Positions 30,739 to 41,273 of a stretch of DNA of 64,000 nucleotides are shown here, piece by piece. A program made the translations under genes and the position numbers. The notes beneath the pieces were generated by a model. It searched no databases. It was not told the DNA's origin and saw only the letters and a program-made list of their open reading frames with translations. Every line of letters starts with the position of its first letter. Position 1 is the stretch's first letter. The stretch spans positions 955,001 through 1,019,000 of the forward strand of contig JACVVK020000017.1 of the NCBI GenBank assembly GCA_018292915.2, given 5' to 3'. This DNA comes from Batillaria attramentaria. Its lineage: Eukaryota > Mollusca > Gastropoda > Batillariidae.

Positions 30739-31262
30739 ATCCTCTGATGTCAGTATGTATTGTGTTGTGGTTTATGCTGCGTGGTCTGTGTTTGTATCTG
30801 TTTGTATGGTGCTTATTGAGTGTTCTGTGCTTATGTCTGTGGTGAGAGCAGTTGTGTGTGTTGTGGTGTGAGCTGGAGTGTGTTGTGGTGTTGTGTAAGT
30901 AGAAATATTTTCAGGTCATGATGATGATGATGAGAGTGAAGATGGATAAATGATATTGATGGATGAGGATGATGCCTGTGGTGAAGTCATTTCTGGGGAA
31001 AGAAAAATAAGTAGTTCGGTTAATGTGGTTGTGTCTGCGTTTCTTTTGTCTCTTCTTTTGCAACCTCTTTGCTGGTGGTGCCTCACTCTCTGGCCCTGTG
31101 TGCAACAGAGACACATCCCTCGAAGCCCTTCCTTCAATTCTGCGAAGCCTGAAATACATCATAATGCACAATGTTAAAGAATGAAATAAATAAATAAACA
31201 TACATGCTGCTCATACAATTTACAAAACACACAGTTTACCGCCGGTAGTTACTGAAAATTTA

Positions 31263-31366
<104 letters not shown>

Positions 31367-31635
31367 TATTTTCCGTCTATAATGGTAATGCTACATGCCA
31401 TCATGGTTTTTGTTCTTCAATATCAACGAGAAACTTTATCAGTTGGAAACTTACCGGGCTGAGTCAGTGAATCGGTTGTAACATTGCCTGTGAAGTCCAA
31501 CACCTGCGTCAGAAGTCTCTTGCAAACTGCTACATGACTCTGCCGGCAGACGTTGCGACGAACACGCGAGCCACGTCACCTTGAGCACCTACCAGACGCT
31601 TTCATTTGTTCGAGAAATCTAGAATTCTGTCAAAA

Positions 31636-31782
31636 GTTGTCTCTGTTAGGGCGCAAATCGTTTCATCTTCGTTTGTAGCACTAAAATGAATGACACAACG
31701 TACTTTTGCAGCAGACGCCGCCGAGAGCGAAGCAGACGACGCCATGCTGCTACTCCGCACTGAAGCAAATAGGCTCATTTTT
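31636..31782 (-). pseudogene. possible first exon of an unrecognised protein or transposon
   Basis: The minus-strand frame starts MASSASLSAASAAKVRCVIH and continues FSATNEDETICALTETTF to a stop after FSNK. The 'CxxHF...T...LTE.TF..IL' pattern resembles N-termini of a mollusc and cnidarian transposon-associated family. The upstream region has a CCAAT box (gattggttg, minus strand, about 32,010) and GC-rich sequence. Weak evidence. Confidence 0.25.
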
Positions 31783-32034
31783 TCATTGGTCAGAAATCAA
31801 GCAAGTGACGCAAACGCGGCGATTACAATAACCAAAGCATTTGCGGTAGTTATCGTGTTGAGTGAACTCTTGGAAGCCGAGGAAGAGGAGAAAAGAGGAA
31901 AGGAGCGCAAGAGAGGGAAATGTCAAGTGAGTCGATAGCCGCCATGCCGTACGCCATTTTCCTAAACTTTGTACATGCGCACAACAGCTCTCCCCGAGCA
32001 ACCAATCAGAGCGCAAGATCGGCCAAAGGATCGC

Positions 32035-32215
32035 GAGGGTTCCCACGACACGCTGAGCAGACCTCAAACCTAGTTCGGCGTAACTTTTGAACCACGGTTT
32101 GCGATGGAGTGTTCGGTTGGTTAAGAAACAACGTGCGCGAATCCAGTTCGCCGTACTCGTCGAACCTAGTTCGCGAACCAAAAGTACGCCCGGTTAAGAA
32201 CGGCCTTTACAGCTT
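32035..32215. repeat. repeated 'gaacctagttcg' motifs
   Basis: aacctagttcggcgtaactt and gaacctagttcgcgaacca, plus ggttaagaa twice, occur within 150 bp. This could be the subterminal region of a DNA transposon; no partner end was found. Confidence 0.3.
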
Positions 32216-32259
32216 CGAAAGCGGCAGTTTTCCACCTCAGCGGCGGTACGAACATAGAT

Positions 32260-32345
32260 TCAATTCAATTCAATAATTCTTTATTGTCCTCAAGAGGAGG
32301 CAATTCGGTTGCGGCGTAAAAAAAAGACAATCACATACACAATAT
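32260..32345 (-). mobile_element. LINE 3' tail with (AATTC)n
   Basis: attcaattcaattcaataat and ctttattgtcctcaagagg are the inverse of an 'aataaag...ttgaattgaa' LINE tail. Companions lie at 21.42 and 34.92 kb. Confidence 0.55.
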
Positions 32346-32385
32346 AACATGTCCCAATAGTAAGATATATAATATCACAGCGATA

Positions 32386-32389
<4 letters not shown>

Positions 32390-32443
<54 letters not shown>

Positions 32444-32445
32444 CC
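32390..32445 (+). repeat. (CG)(CA)n microsatellite
   Basis: GC-rich start then a CA tract; looser CA repeats continue to 32,610. Confidence 0.9.
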
Positions 32446-32845
32446 TAAAAAACCACGCTCTCATTAAACGCCCCTGTTAAGACGGGACTACAACCCTTCA
32501 CTGAAAAGGTAAAATTATAGTAAAAGACTATCACCAGGCACACTCATGCCCTCACACACACGCACTCACACACCGACACAACACATGCGCGCACGCGCGC
32601 ACACACACTCACACACCCAATTTACGCAAGCTTACTAAAACGGCACCACCTGGACGGCAATCAGCACACGCGTTAAAGATTCCAATTAAGATTGGTTAAG
32701 GTCACAGAATACATTTTTTTTTTTGCTGCTCTCTGGCTCCTACAAATGTGAGGCGGCACAGGTCCTTCAAAACAAAAAAATTGCAAACCAAAACCCACAA
32801 TGGTTTCCAAAAGCAACACATTGTCCGCAAGCTGCATGCCAAAAA

Positions 32846-33307
32846 GTCGCTCGGAAATCTCGTGCAAATCGCATTGTTCTGACTTGTTTTCGATTAGGTG
32901 TTATATAACGCGCCTAGGTTCGGCGGGCAGGTACTTGATTATTCTGGAATCTTTTTTAAAATAGCAATAAGGTGATTCACGTTCTGATTTTTGATTGGTT
33001 CTGTTATAAGAGTGATCCGGAATATAGTGGAATGCCGTAACTGTATATAAGGCCCGGAGATGTTTGCGTGTGTGTGTGCACGAGAGAAGCTTGTATTTGC
33101 AAAGCTTGAAAGTGCAGTGTAACACCAGAGAAGTGCTGTAATAAAATCCATTCGGTTATAACTTTTCTACGCGCTCACGTGTTTTCTGTGAGTGAGAGAC
33201 AACGTGCAGTCCACAAGAACTCGCTACGTGAGGATTTGTTTCGCCTGTGTGTCATCGTTTCACCTCGATAAGACGACGGGCTCTTCAACACATCTCCACA
33301 CGTAACA
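32846..33307 (+). repeat. 5' LTR of a Ty3/gypsy element, start truncated or replaced
   Basis: It matches the 3' LTR from its internal position 34,871 onward and ends ...cacgtaaca at 33,307. It carries a TATA box (TATATAA, 33,043-33,049) and an AATAAA (33,140-33,145). The first 208 bp of the 3' LTR are not found in front of it. Confidence 0.85.
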
Positions 33308-33310
33308 TTT

Positions 33311-33329
33311 TGGCACCTCCGACGGGACT
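33311..33329 (+). promoter_or_regulatory. primer-binding site of the LTR element
   Basis: tggcacctccgacgggact begins 3 nt after the LTR. Its length, position and TGG start fit a tRNA primer site. Partial similarity to the tRNA-Trp 3' end, used by the CsRn1 group, is visible; the primer is not certain. Confidence 0.6.
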
Positions 33330-33451
33330 GCAGCAAGTCTTACCAGTAGGAAGGGTAGCCGGAGTTTACTACCAGCGGGAAAGCAAGCGGACGCGCAGAC
33401 AAACGCGACGACCAGCAGCGAGTGAAGATAAAGGCGAAGAGCACGGCAGAG

Positions 33452-34615
33452 ATGGCTGCGTCGGAGTTCGAAGCCTTCATCGAGCTGGGGAAGCGTTGCG
33501 GACTGGAGGGAGAGAAACTTTTGCAGTTTGCTGAGAAGAAGGAAAATGAGACACAAGAGAGAGAAGAGAGGGCACGACAGCGTGAACTGCAGCAAGCGGA
33601 GAGAGAAGCAGCACTGGAGAGGGAGAGACGAGAACATGAACGGCGTGAAGCAGAGGAACAGCGACGGCATGAGCTCGAATTGAAGACGATGGAACTACAA
33701 CTGCAGAGGGAGAGGGCAGCTGAACCGAACGCCACCAACAACAACGATCAGGTCGCCAGGGCACCAAAGTTACCAGCCTTCAACGAACACTCGGACAAAA
33801 TGGACGCCTACCTGGAGAGGTTCGAACGTTTTGCGGCCAGCAACAACTGGGGACAAGAAACGTGGGCAGTCAAACTCAGTGCGCTCCTAACCGGCAAAGC
33901 CTTGGATTTCTACGCCAGATTACCCAGAGAGGATGCAGAGAACTACAACAAGTTGAAGGGGGAGTTGCTGAAGCACTACGACTTCACCGAAGAAGGATAC
34001 CGAAGACGGTTTCGCAACTGCAAACCAGAAGACGGAGAAACACCAACCCTCTTCGTCGAGAGACTGTCCTCATACCCCCAGAAGTGGATACAGCTAGCCG
34101 GCCTCCACAAAGAGTACGCTGATCTGCGGGACCTCATCATCAAAGAACAGATGCTCAACGCGTGTGCCAAAGAGGTGGCAGCACATCTACGGGAACAAAA
34201 GGACCAGTCTTTGAATGCCCTGACCGAGTCAGCCCAGCGATACCTGGACGCCCATAACCTGAAGTTCGGATCCAGCAGGCCACAGCGAACATCAGCACCT
34301 ACAGGGAGTAGCCAAGACAACCAAGACACCCCGAGACCAAAACCAGGGGAGAACCTGACATGTTACCGCTGCGGAGTCAAAGGCCACAAAGCGGCAAAGT
34401 GTCAGTCATCCAGCGTCAGCAAGAGAAGCGGACCAAACAACGCCTCAACTGAAAAGGGTGGAGCCTCCGGACAACACCGAGCCGCTGCTGTCCTAGCTAG
34501 TGAGACCACCCGGGTCTCCCGGCCCATAGTCCGAAGTGCTAACCACTACACTACGGGGGCCGGTTGTTTTTTTCTTTGGTTTTTTTCTTTTGGTATTTTT
34601 CTTTGGTTTTTGTGA
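33452..34615 (+). CDS. gag: Ty3/gypsy-type Gag (SCAN-like capsid, CCHC zinc knuckle), fused to a SINE fragment at its end
   Basis: The start is taken at MAASEFEAF. It is followed by a long charged coiled coil (residues about 25-95, rich in E, R and Q), then a capsid region with ETWAVKLSALLTGKALDFYA, LLKHYDFTEEGYRRRF and LIIKEQMLNACAKEVAAHL. The latter resembles the retroviral-capsid/SCAN-type fold of Gmr1-like gypsy Gags. Near residue 303 lies one zinc knuckle, CYRCGVKGHKAAKC. Gag assembles the intracellular particle that packages retrotransposon RNA. The natural frame ends at about 34,500; the last 35 codons come from a reversed tRNA-like SINE head and T-rich DNA. No protease, reverse transcriptase, RNase H or integrase follows. 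Confidence 0.88.
   Translation: MAASEFEAFIELGKRCGLEGEKLLQFAEKKENETQEREERARQRELQQAEREAALERERREHERREAEEQRRHELELKTMELQLQRERAAEPNATNNNDQVARAPKLPAFNEHSDKMDAYLERFERFAASNNWGQETWAVKLSALLTGKALDFYARLPREDAENYNKLKGELLKHYDFTEEGYRRRFRNCKPEDGETPTLFVERLSSYPQKWIQLAGLHKEYADLRDLIIKEQMLNACAKEVAAHLREQKDQSLNALTESAQRYLDAHNLKFGSSRPQRTSAPTGSSQDNQDTPRPKPGENLTCYRCGVKGHKAAKCQSSSVSKRSGPNNASTEKGGASGQHRAAAVLASETTRVSRPIVRSANHYTTGAGCFFLWFFSFGIFLWFL
34503..34563 (-). mobile_element. tRNA-like head of the long tRNA-headed element (type 4) at the gag junction
   Basis: cccgggtctcccggcccata, gtccgaagtgctaaccacta and cactacgggg are the reverse complement of the type 4 head seen whole at 48.39, 55.59 and 56.93 kb. The body is absent. 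Confidence 0.8.
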
Positions 34616-34644
34616 AAGAAATTTACAGAGAAAATTTCATTCTT

Positions 34645-34662
34645 GAAAAGGGGGGTATATAG
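34645..34662 (+). promoter_or_regulatory. polypurine tract of the LTR element
   Basis: gaaaaggggggtatatag lies directly before the 3' LTR start TGTTACG. The purine run is the expected plus-strand primer. Confidence 0.6.
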
Positions 34663-35324
34663 TGTTACGAGCGTGGCTGTGCCTTTTTGTAGTTTAGTGA
34701 GACAGAAAAGTTGCTACGTTTAGTTCATACTGTGTTTTAGTACTGGAAATCTGTTTCACGTGATCCAGAAGTTTCTATTGTTATCACGAGTATTCGAGAA
34801 GTGGTGACCTTGTTTTGACTGTAGCTATTTCGCCTCGGGCGAAAGGTATGCACTTAGGACCTAGAGGTGAGTCGCTCAGAAATTTCGTCCAAAGCGCTTT
34901 GTTCTGACTTGTTTACGATTAGATTCAAGATTCAAGATTCAAACGACTTTATTGTGTCCATCAAGAACAAATTTGTTTTTTGACCAAGGGCATGAGTAAA
35001 TAAATTAAAGGGTTAATATTTAAAAGCAGCTTCACTATATATATGACTAATATAAGACGAGCAAACTAAAACTGATAAGAAAGGACACAATGCATAAAAT
35101 TGATTCACCACTAATTTACCAACTAACTAGCTAAACTGAGCCTGTGATATATAGAATGTGTTATAACGCGCCTAGGTTCGGCGGGCAGGTACTTGATTAT
35201 TCTGGATTCTTTTTTAGGTTTAAAATGGTAATAGGGTGAATCACGTTCTGATTTTTGATTGGCTCTGTTATAAGAGTGGTCCAGAATGTACCAGAATGCT
35301 GTAATTGTATATAAGGCCCGGAGA

Positions 35325-35368
<44 letters not shown>

Positions 35369-35593
35369 AAGTTTGTATTTGCGAAGCTTGAAAGTGCTGT
35401 GTAACACCAGAGAAGTGCTGCAATAAACTCCATACGGTTATAACTTTTCTACGCGCTCACGTGTTTTCTGTGAGTGAAAAGACAACGTGCAGTCCACAAG
35501 AACTCGCTACGTGAGGAAGTGTTCTACTGTGTGTATCATCGTATAATTCCCTCGATAAGACGACGGGCTCTTCAGCACATCTCCGGTACGTAA

Positions 35594-35595
<2 letters not shown>
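34663..35595 (+). repeat. 3' LTR with internal insertion
   Basis: It starts TGTTACG and ends CGTAACA, a perfect 7-bp inverted pair. It contains TATATAA at about 35,308, AATAAA at about 35,423 and a GT tract at 35,328-35,366. Without the insert at 34,923-35,157 it is about 700 bp. Confidence 0.85.
34923..35157 (-). mobile_element. LINE 3' fragment inserted in the LTR
   Basis: The insert is absent from the 5' LTR, where gattag joins gtgttat directly. It carries (ATTCAAG)n and cgactttattgtgtccatca, a reversed LINE tail. Confidence 0.75.
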
Positions 35596-35596
<1 letters not shown>

Positions 35597-35626
<30 letters not shown>

Positions 35627-35910
35627 CGCGCGCGCGAGGGCCTACTTGTGTGCATGTGCTTGCGTGAGTAAGTGCCACTACCGGTAATGCATGTCTTCGA
35701 GAAAGATCTCGTTTTTGGCTCTGGTCCATATAATAATTTAAGAGTAACATTTTCACAGGAAAAGATGTAAGGGCTAAAAGCGTCAGATTTCCTGAGTGGG
35801 TTTTTTTTTTTTCAGGTCAATAGGTGCTGGGTTGGTAGCATGACACCTGGGAATTGCGGAAAGTGGCATTGGAAGTGGACCAGAAATCACTTGTAATTTT
35901 CAGATGATCT
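35597..35910 (+). repeat. dispersed repeat Y, copy 2
   Basis: It begins at the LTR edge with GT repeats and gttcgcgcgcgcgagggc and matches 15,641-15,965 almost throughout. Confidence 0.75.
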
Positions 35911-35914
35911 GAAG

Positions 35915-36157
35915 AACTCGCTTGGAAACAGGGCGGGCATTGCCCTGGTTGGATCCTGTATAACCGATAACATTACTCATGGAAAGGAAACAGTTTCTAA
36001 ACCTTAGAAATCTGCATGCGTCTTTCTTGGATACACACTGAGCACAGTTTTAGGAATCAGCTAAAACGATCTTCTGGTGAGCATGAACTTGGGAACTATT
36101 TTAGTGTGGTTAAACAAGCATTTAAGAAATCCGGGAATTAAAAGTATTTGGACTGGC

Positions 36158-36192
<35 letters not shown>

Positions 36193-37060
36193 CTAATGTA
36201 CGTCTTTCAGAATAACAACAGTAACAACGACGACGACGACAACAGCAGCAGCAACAGCGACATCACCACCATCCCCACCACCACCAATTTTTCTTTCGAG
36301 GTGTTTCAGTGCAGACCTGTCCTTTTTGAGTCTGTTTCTGGTTAACAACATCAATCAATGTTGTCTCAACCCCCCCCCCCCCAACACCAACACCACCCCC
36401 GTCCTCAGAGGAAACATAAGCAATTTGCTTGTAAATGGGCCAGCGTCGTATCGTAGCGTTTTCGTCTATTAATCTCACTGGAAGCGTAAATTTTCATTAG
36501 CCTCGCCCGGAGGATCGCTCCAAAGCACTCACGAGTCTGGCGAGAAAAGAGATTAATGCATCGTATCCTCGGCTCATCCGGATATCCTGGTATATCATCA
36601 TCAGTCTTGGGCGCCGGTTGGGTGCGGTAAATGTGCTTCCTCGTTGGCGGCAAATTTGCGAGTTCGTTTTTAAGTCGGCTGTTTGGCGTTTAGCTGGAGG
36701 CGTTGCAACCTGAGGATCAGGGAAATGTCGAGTAAAATCTGGGTTTATTTTCTTTAAAGGCCAATATTCTAAGATTATAGTAAGCTTCGTGGGTTTGAAT
36801 ACATGAACATAGACTATAGACTAGTCTGGGACAGTCTCAGACAATATTACATCGAGAGCATCATCAGCGTGCATTACCGTCCCTGAAATGGCCGTGAATG
36901 TGCCTTGGTCTCCGTTTTTGCATCTCGTGCTAATCTTTTATTTTCAGCCTAATCTCGAACGTAAGCCCATACATCAGACCCCAGAAGACAAACATTTGTT
37001 TTAGAACATTTGCACTCGTGAGTGCACCTACACGTTGGAAACAGTCTATCTTAATGGTTA
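35915..37060. other. no gene recognised
   Basis: A GT tract (36,163-36,190), CAACGACGA/ACCACC repeats (36,208-36,290) and C runs. The rest is unique-looking. A minus-strand frame at 36,405-36,653 has no recognisable domain. Confidence 0.35.
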
Positions 37061-37064
37061 ATCC

Positions 37065-37241
37065 AACATGCACGCTCACGACAATCACACGCATTTTCTC
37101 ACACACTGGACATGAACACATTACAATCACGTGGAGCGAAGGGCCAGCTCAGCAATTTTAAGTTTAGGAATTTTAGAATTCCATTTACTTTTGAATTTTG
37201 TGGCCTGAACATTTCCACAGCAGAGATGTCTTTCGGGCATG

Positions 37242-37245
<4 letters not shown>
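37065..37245 (-). mobile_element. type 3 composite SINE, 3'-part fragment
   Basis: acgctcacgacaatcacacg, ttacaatcacgtggagcg, agggccagctcagcaa and tgaacatttccacagcag match the central body of the type 3 family in reverse. Confidence 0.65.
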
Positions 37246-37283
<38 letters not shown>

Positions 37284-37557
37284 GAGCTGCGACTGGCCTC
37301 AAAACATACACTCAATCACGAGCGTAACTGTTCCAACTCTTCTTATAATTTATTATCTGTTACGCAGGATATCTTACAATAGCCACGTTGTAAAGATGCG
37401 CTCTTGTGCTCGACCAGCCACTGCTTGAGCCATGCCTTGTCTGCATTTGGCTTCAGAAGATTGATCTATGGTGTTTCAAACGACAGACCCATTTCGGCCG
37501 ATGACAGGAAAGATTAGGGGTATCTTCACAACCTTCGGAGGGAAACCCAAAAACCAC

Positions 37558-37560
<3 letters not shown>

Positions 37561-37609
<49 letters not shown>

Positions 37610-37632
37610 TGTGGTGTGGTGGTGGTGGTGGT

Positions 37633-37664
<32 letters not shown>
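37561..37664 (+). repeat. (GT)n-(GGT)n-(GT)n microsatellite
   Basis: GT tract, a GGTGGTGGT interruption, then GT again. Confidence 0.96.
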
Positions 37665-37667
<3 letters not shown>

Positions 37668-37993
37668 CACGGTAAGAGGGGCTGGGGGATGGAGAGAGAG
37701 AGAGAGCGGCGACTGGTCTCAAAAATAAAATTGAGCTGATAATTATGTTCCGCCAACATGGATGCAACCTGAAGCCCACCAGGAAGAGTTGGTTTTAACC
37801 ACAGGCAGGGGTCCTGTGACTTCATCATCTTTACTTCACCGCTATTTGCGAATCAAAACTAGATGGGCTCGCAGAGAGAGAGGACGGACAGACAGACAGA
37901 CAAAGAGCTAGAGACGGATACGGAAACAGAAAACTTCTGAATGTCTTAGGTAAATTTCCAGTTTTACAAAGCTGGACATATAAAATCATGCGG

Positions 37994-38173
37994 GGGGGGG
38001 GGGGGGGGGGGGGGGTGTTGGAAGTTTAACGTCCTTTTCCACCACATAGGGTGATATCAAAGACGGGGCAACGATGAAAAAGCCAGCACAAATATTTGGC
38101 CCCAGCCGGGATCGAACTCACGACCCGAGCATCAGAAGTCCAACGCTGTACCATTCGACCACCCCGGCTCCCC
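37994..38173 (-). mobile_element. tRNA-Arg(UCU)-headed SINE
   Basis: Full-length minus-strand copy with a long G-run tail. Target-site duplication tataaaatcatgcgg at 37,979-37,993, with one mismatch at 38,174-38,188. Confidence 0.88.
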
Positions 38174-38654
38174 TATAAAACCATGCGGTCTTTGACTTCC
38201 AGTATAGAGTTTGTAACACAATGTCACGACGGCCTTTCAATTTAACACCCACCCCACCCCTCCCTCCCCCCTTCCCCCTCCCGCCTCCATTTCTTCTCAC
38301 CCCACCTCTCACCACAACCCAGTGCAAGAGGGTCACGGTTAAACCGCCTTTCAGATCTACACGACAACTCGCCCAATTTCGTCCCGAATTCTCATTCGAC
38401 CCACGCCGCGCTGCATCAGTAGATCATAATCATGGATAGGCCTTGATTGCATCCAGGGGCACGTCAGTGAAGGCAGCAGACACCCGGGGCGCTAGTCTGC
38501 GCCACATAAATTTCATCAGCTGATTGCGACAGATTCGGAATGAAGGCTTCTGGGATGGGGGTCGTTCTTGTGCCGTGTGGGGGTGCCAACTGCTTGGGGA
38601 GAAGGGGCGGGGATAGGGCATTCGTAGTGGTAAGTAGAGAGAGAGAGAGAGAGG

Positions 38655-38798
38655 GGGGGGGGGGAGTTAAACGCCCTTTTCCACCACGCACGGGTGATAC
38701 CAAAGATGCGGCAACGAGAAAAAGGCCAGTACAAATATTTGGCTCACTACCTGGGTATTGAGAATCCAACCCTCTACCATTCGGCTATCCCGGCTTCC
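38655..38798 (-). mobile_element. tRNA-Arg SINE
   Basis: Minus-strand copy with small head deletions, inserted in a GA tract that forms both flanks. Confidence 0.75.
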
Positions 38799-38808
38799 CT
38801 GAGAGAGA

Positions 38809-39400
38809 GATGATGATGATGATGATGATGGTGAAACCTTTATTTCAGGATAGAGTTGTTAGGCACTGGAAGACCTCTCTTACACACTGTCCTGCTAACA
38901 CTAGACTATTCAACTAAGTATTAGGACCATATCAAACCAGAATCTAGAGGCAAATCAAGGAGATTAGTACAAAACAAACAACAACAACAACAAATCATTT
39001 CAGAAACTGAAGATATACAGGAATTAGCATCAGGAAGGTGCTCACGTCAAACAATGCATCACTCAGTCATGCATTTCAGTGCAAAAATTATGCACAGCCT
39101 GTCGTAGAGACGAAAGAGACTTCAGATTTCATCAGATAGGGTTGCACTGCTTTGCTAAACTTCGAGCCACTTGAAATGGATTTAAGACTAGGTGGCAAAG
39201 AGTTCCAACAACTGTATCCAACAGAATGACAGACTAGTTTTGTACAGGTCAATTCTAGGAAGAGACAGACGGTACAAGCCATTCCTCGTTGAGGACTCTT
39301 GTCATGGGCTGACAGACAGGCAGGCAGGCAGGCAGGCAGAGAGACAGACAGACAGACAGAAAGACAGGCAGGCAGGCAGTTAGACAGACAGAGACGAAGA
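38809..39400 (-). mobile_element. LINE family D 3' end
   Basis: (ATG)n, then ctttatttcaggatagagtt and cttacacactgtcctgc, then a 3' UTR, and at 39,088-39,300 the coding remnant (SCWNSLPPSLKSISSGSKFS; LPRIDLYKTSLSF in a shifted frame). It is the minus-strand relative of the element at 14.7-15.4 kb. A (CAGG)n/(ACAG)n microsatellite follows. Confidence 0.7.
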
Positions 39401-39404
39401 AAAA

Positions 39405-39950
39405 CAAACAGAACCTTTACAACGGTGAAATTTACGAGGGCGTAGACTGACAGTACAAGAGGGAGTGATGGAACATTTATTCGGATATTTACAGGCATCG
39501 CTGCATGATTATTTTGCAAACAATTCTCAAATACGTACAAAAAGTCTACGTTGTAGAAAATCTTCTAAACATAAAACATTGAAGGCTACAGACAAAAAAA
39601 GAGCATGGGGTTATGGAAAAAAAAGACAGAGATGTGTACACGACTATGAAAAAGCAAAACAAAATGAACACCATGAACTGATTTGGGGGGGGGGGGAGAG
39701 GATACACTCCATGTAGTCCCTAACATCACGATAATTATTCATGTTTCTTGCTCCAAACGAGAACGTAAATCCTGCAGCCATTAGTATAAAGACAACCCGA
39801 TCCCCCTGACGTGTTATAAGTGATTACACTCCCGTATTGCTCCACCTCGATCAACTTACCCCAAGGGCAGTTTCTCCGTTAAAATATGACCCCTTTGCCC
39901 TGGGTCATAGTGCCCTGTGAGCCCATCTTCCAGCGAATTTTGCGATGCAA
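39405..39950. other. no gene recognised
   Basis: A-rich sequence with a G run at 39,684-39,696. The short plus-strand frame at 39,465-39,716 is Lys-rich and has no recognisable feature. Confidence 0.35.
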
Positions 39951-39954
39951 TTAT

Positions 39955-40250
39955 TCCTCTTTAAATAACACAAAATTTTCGTACCGCGCCCGAGTATCCC
40001 ACGTTTTTTGACTCTATTTCGGTTTGGACCCTGTTTGTGATAAGGCAAGATTAACGGTTCCTTGGCGGCTCTTATTGCAAACACGAGTATAATCCAAGTG
40101 CAAAACTCCCACTCAGCCAAATTTAAATCCATGCAGACATAAATTATTATTTTTTTCATTGAGGGCATTGGAGCACAACCCCAAAACTAACTTGGTAGAA
40201 ATTGAGTTTAAAAAAGAAGCAAGCCGACGATTGGCCACAACCCAGGCGTC
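39955..40250 (+). repeat. unclassified repeat X, copy a
   Basis: cgtaccgcgcccgagtatcc, ggcaagattaacggttcctt, caaacacgagtataatcc and ccaaatttaaatccatgca are shared with 54.94-55.60 kb (interrupted there) and partly with 50.98 kb. Confidence 0.7.
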
Positions 40251-40494
40251 TGGGCCCGTATGTAAAACTCGAGGTTAATTTAACCCACGGATACGGGCCT
40301 AACTCAGACTAGGACAAAAGAAACCCCAAAACAAAATTGATTTAAAAAAGGAAGCGAAGAAAGAAAGACAAAAAAGCCTTCTATATTGGCATAGGCATCT
40401 TGCTGGAATGGACCCGCTTCCTGATTTACAACAAAAAACAACAGAAAATTTAACCCTAGAGCCAGTTTAGTTCAAGGCTGGACTCTAGCCCGGG

Positions 40495-40716
40495 TGTAGG
40501 ATCCGGTCCGGTCCCCCCTCTGAAGTAGTCCCCCGGGGGACCAATTCGTGGCAAAAACTGCTCTATAATGGTCCCCCCTTAGACATCCAGCCTCGTTTTC
40601 GACTGGTCCCCCTGGGCGATTTTGGTCCCCCCTCGCATCCAAAATAGGCCCCCTCTCGAAGTGGTCCCCCTCTTTTCTAACCAATGTAGTCAGTATTTAT
40701 TTTTAACTTTATTGTT
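40495..40716 (+). repeat. left terminal inverted repeat of the Ginger-like element
   Basis: 222 bp from TGTAGGATCCGGTCCGGTCC to taactttattgtt. It differs from the right end by two substitutions, a 1-nt C-run change and a 7-bp indel. It contains seven copies of GGTCCCCC or a one-base variant, spaced about 16-43 bp apart. Confidence 0.92.
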
Positions 40717-40756
40717 ATAGTGTGTGTCAACTCAGTAGAAAACGTGACTCTGGATC

Positions 40757-40760
40757 TCTC

Positions 40761-40798
<38 letters not shown>

Positions 40799-40917
40799 CC
40801 CCCACACTTTCTCTCCTCCCCCCATCTCTCAAACACACACCACACACACATTATGCACGCACTCACGCACGCGTGCACACTCACTCACGCACGCACGCAC
40901 GCAAACACACACACACA

Positions 40918-40961
<44 letters not shown>

Positions 40962-40970
40962 CTCTTTCGT
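40757..40970 (+). repeat. (CT)n and (CA)n tracts inside the element
   Basis: CT tract at about 40,757-40,796. Then CAC/GCAC-rich sequence leads to a CA tract ending near 40,960. Confidence 0.9.
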
Positions 40971-41047
40971 TATATGTATAATTATTTTCATTTTTGTACA
41001 GAGATGTTATTCAAGATGATCTTGAACTGGGTCAAGGTTACAGTGTC

Positions 41048-41231
41048 AAATCTAAACTTTTAAAAGTGATTTAACTTCGTAGATTTGCCGTTCTATGTAG
41101 CCTATACTTTTGTTTTTTATTTTCTCTTTTTTTTTGTGGGATGAGAAAACGGTCGCCACTAAAAAACAAAAGTATAGGCTACATAGAACGGCAAATCTAC
41201 GAAGTTAAATCACTTTTAAAAGTTTAGATTT
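41048..41231. repeat. 70-bp inverted repeat with 43-bp spacer
   Basis: aaatctaaacttttaaaagt to tatacttttgttttttat (41,048-41,117) is mirrored at 41,161-41,231. The spacer motif 'gtgggatgagaaaacggtcgccac' is repeated directly after the right arm (41,257-41,280). Confidence 0.9.
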
Positions 41232-41273
41232 GTTTTCTCTTTTTTTTTTTTTGTTTGTGGGATGAGAAAACGG

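Noticed and set aside
33260..33767. Minus-strand genes over gag
   Set aside because: Antisense of the Gag coiled coil; no domain and wrong strand relative to LTR, PBS and zinc knuckle.
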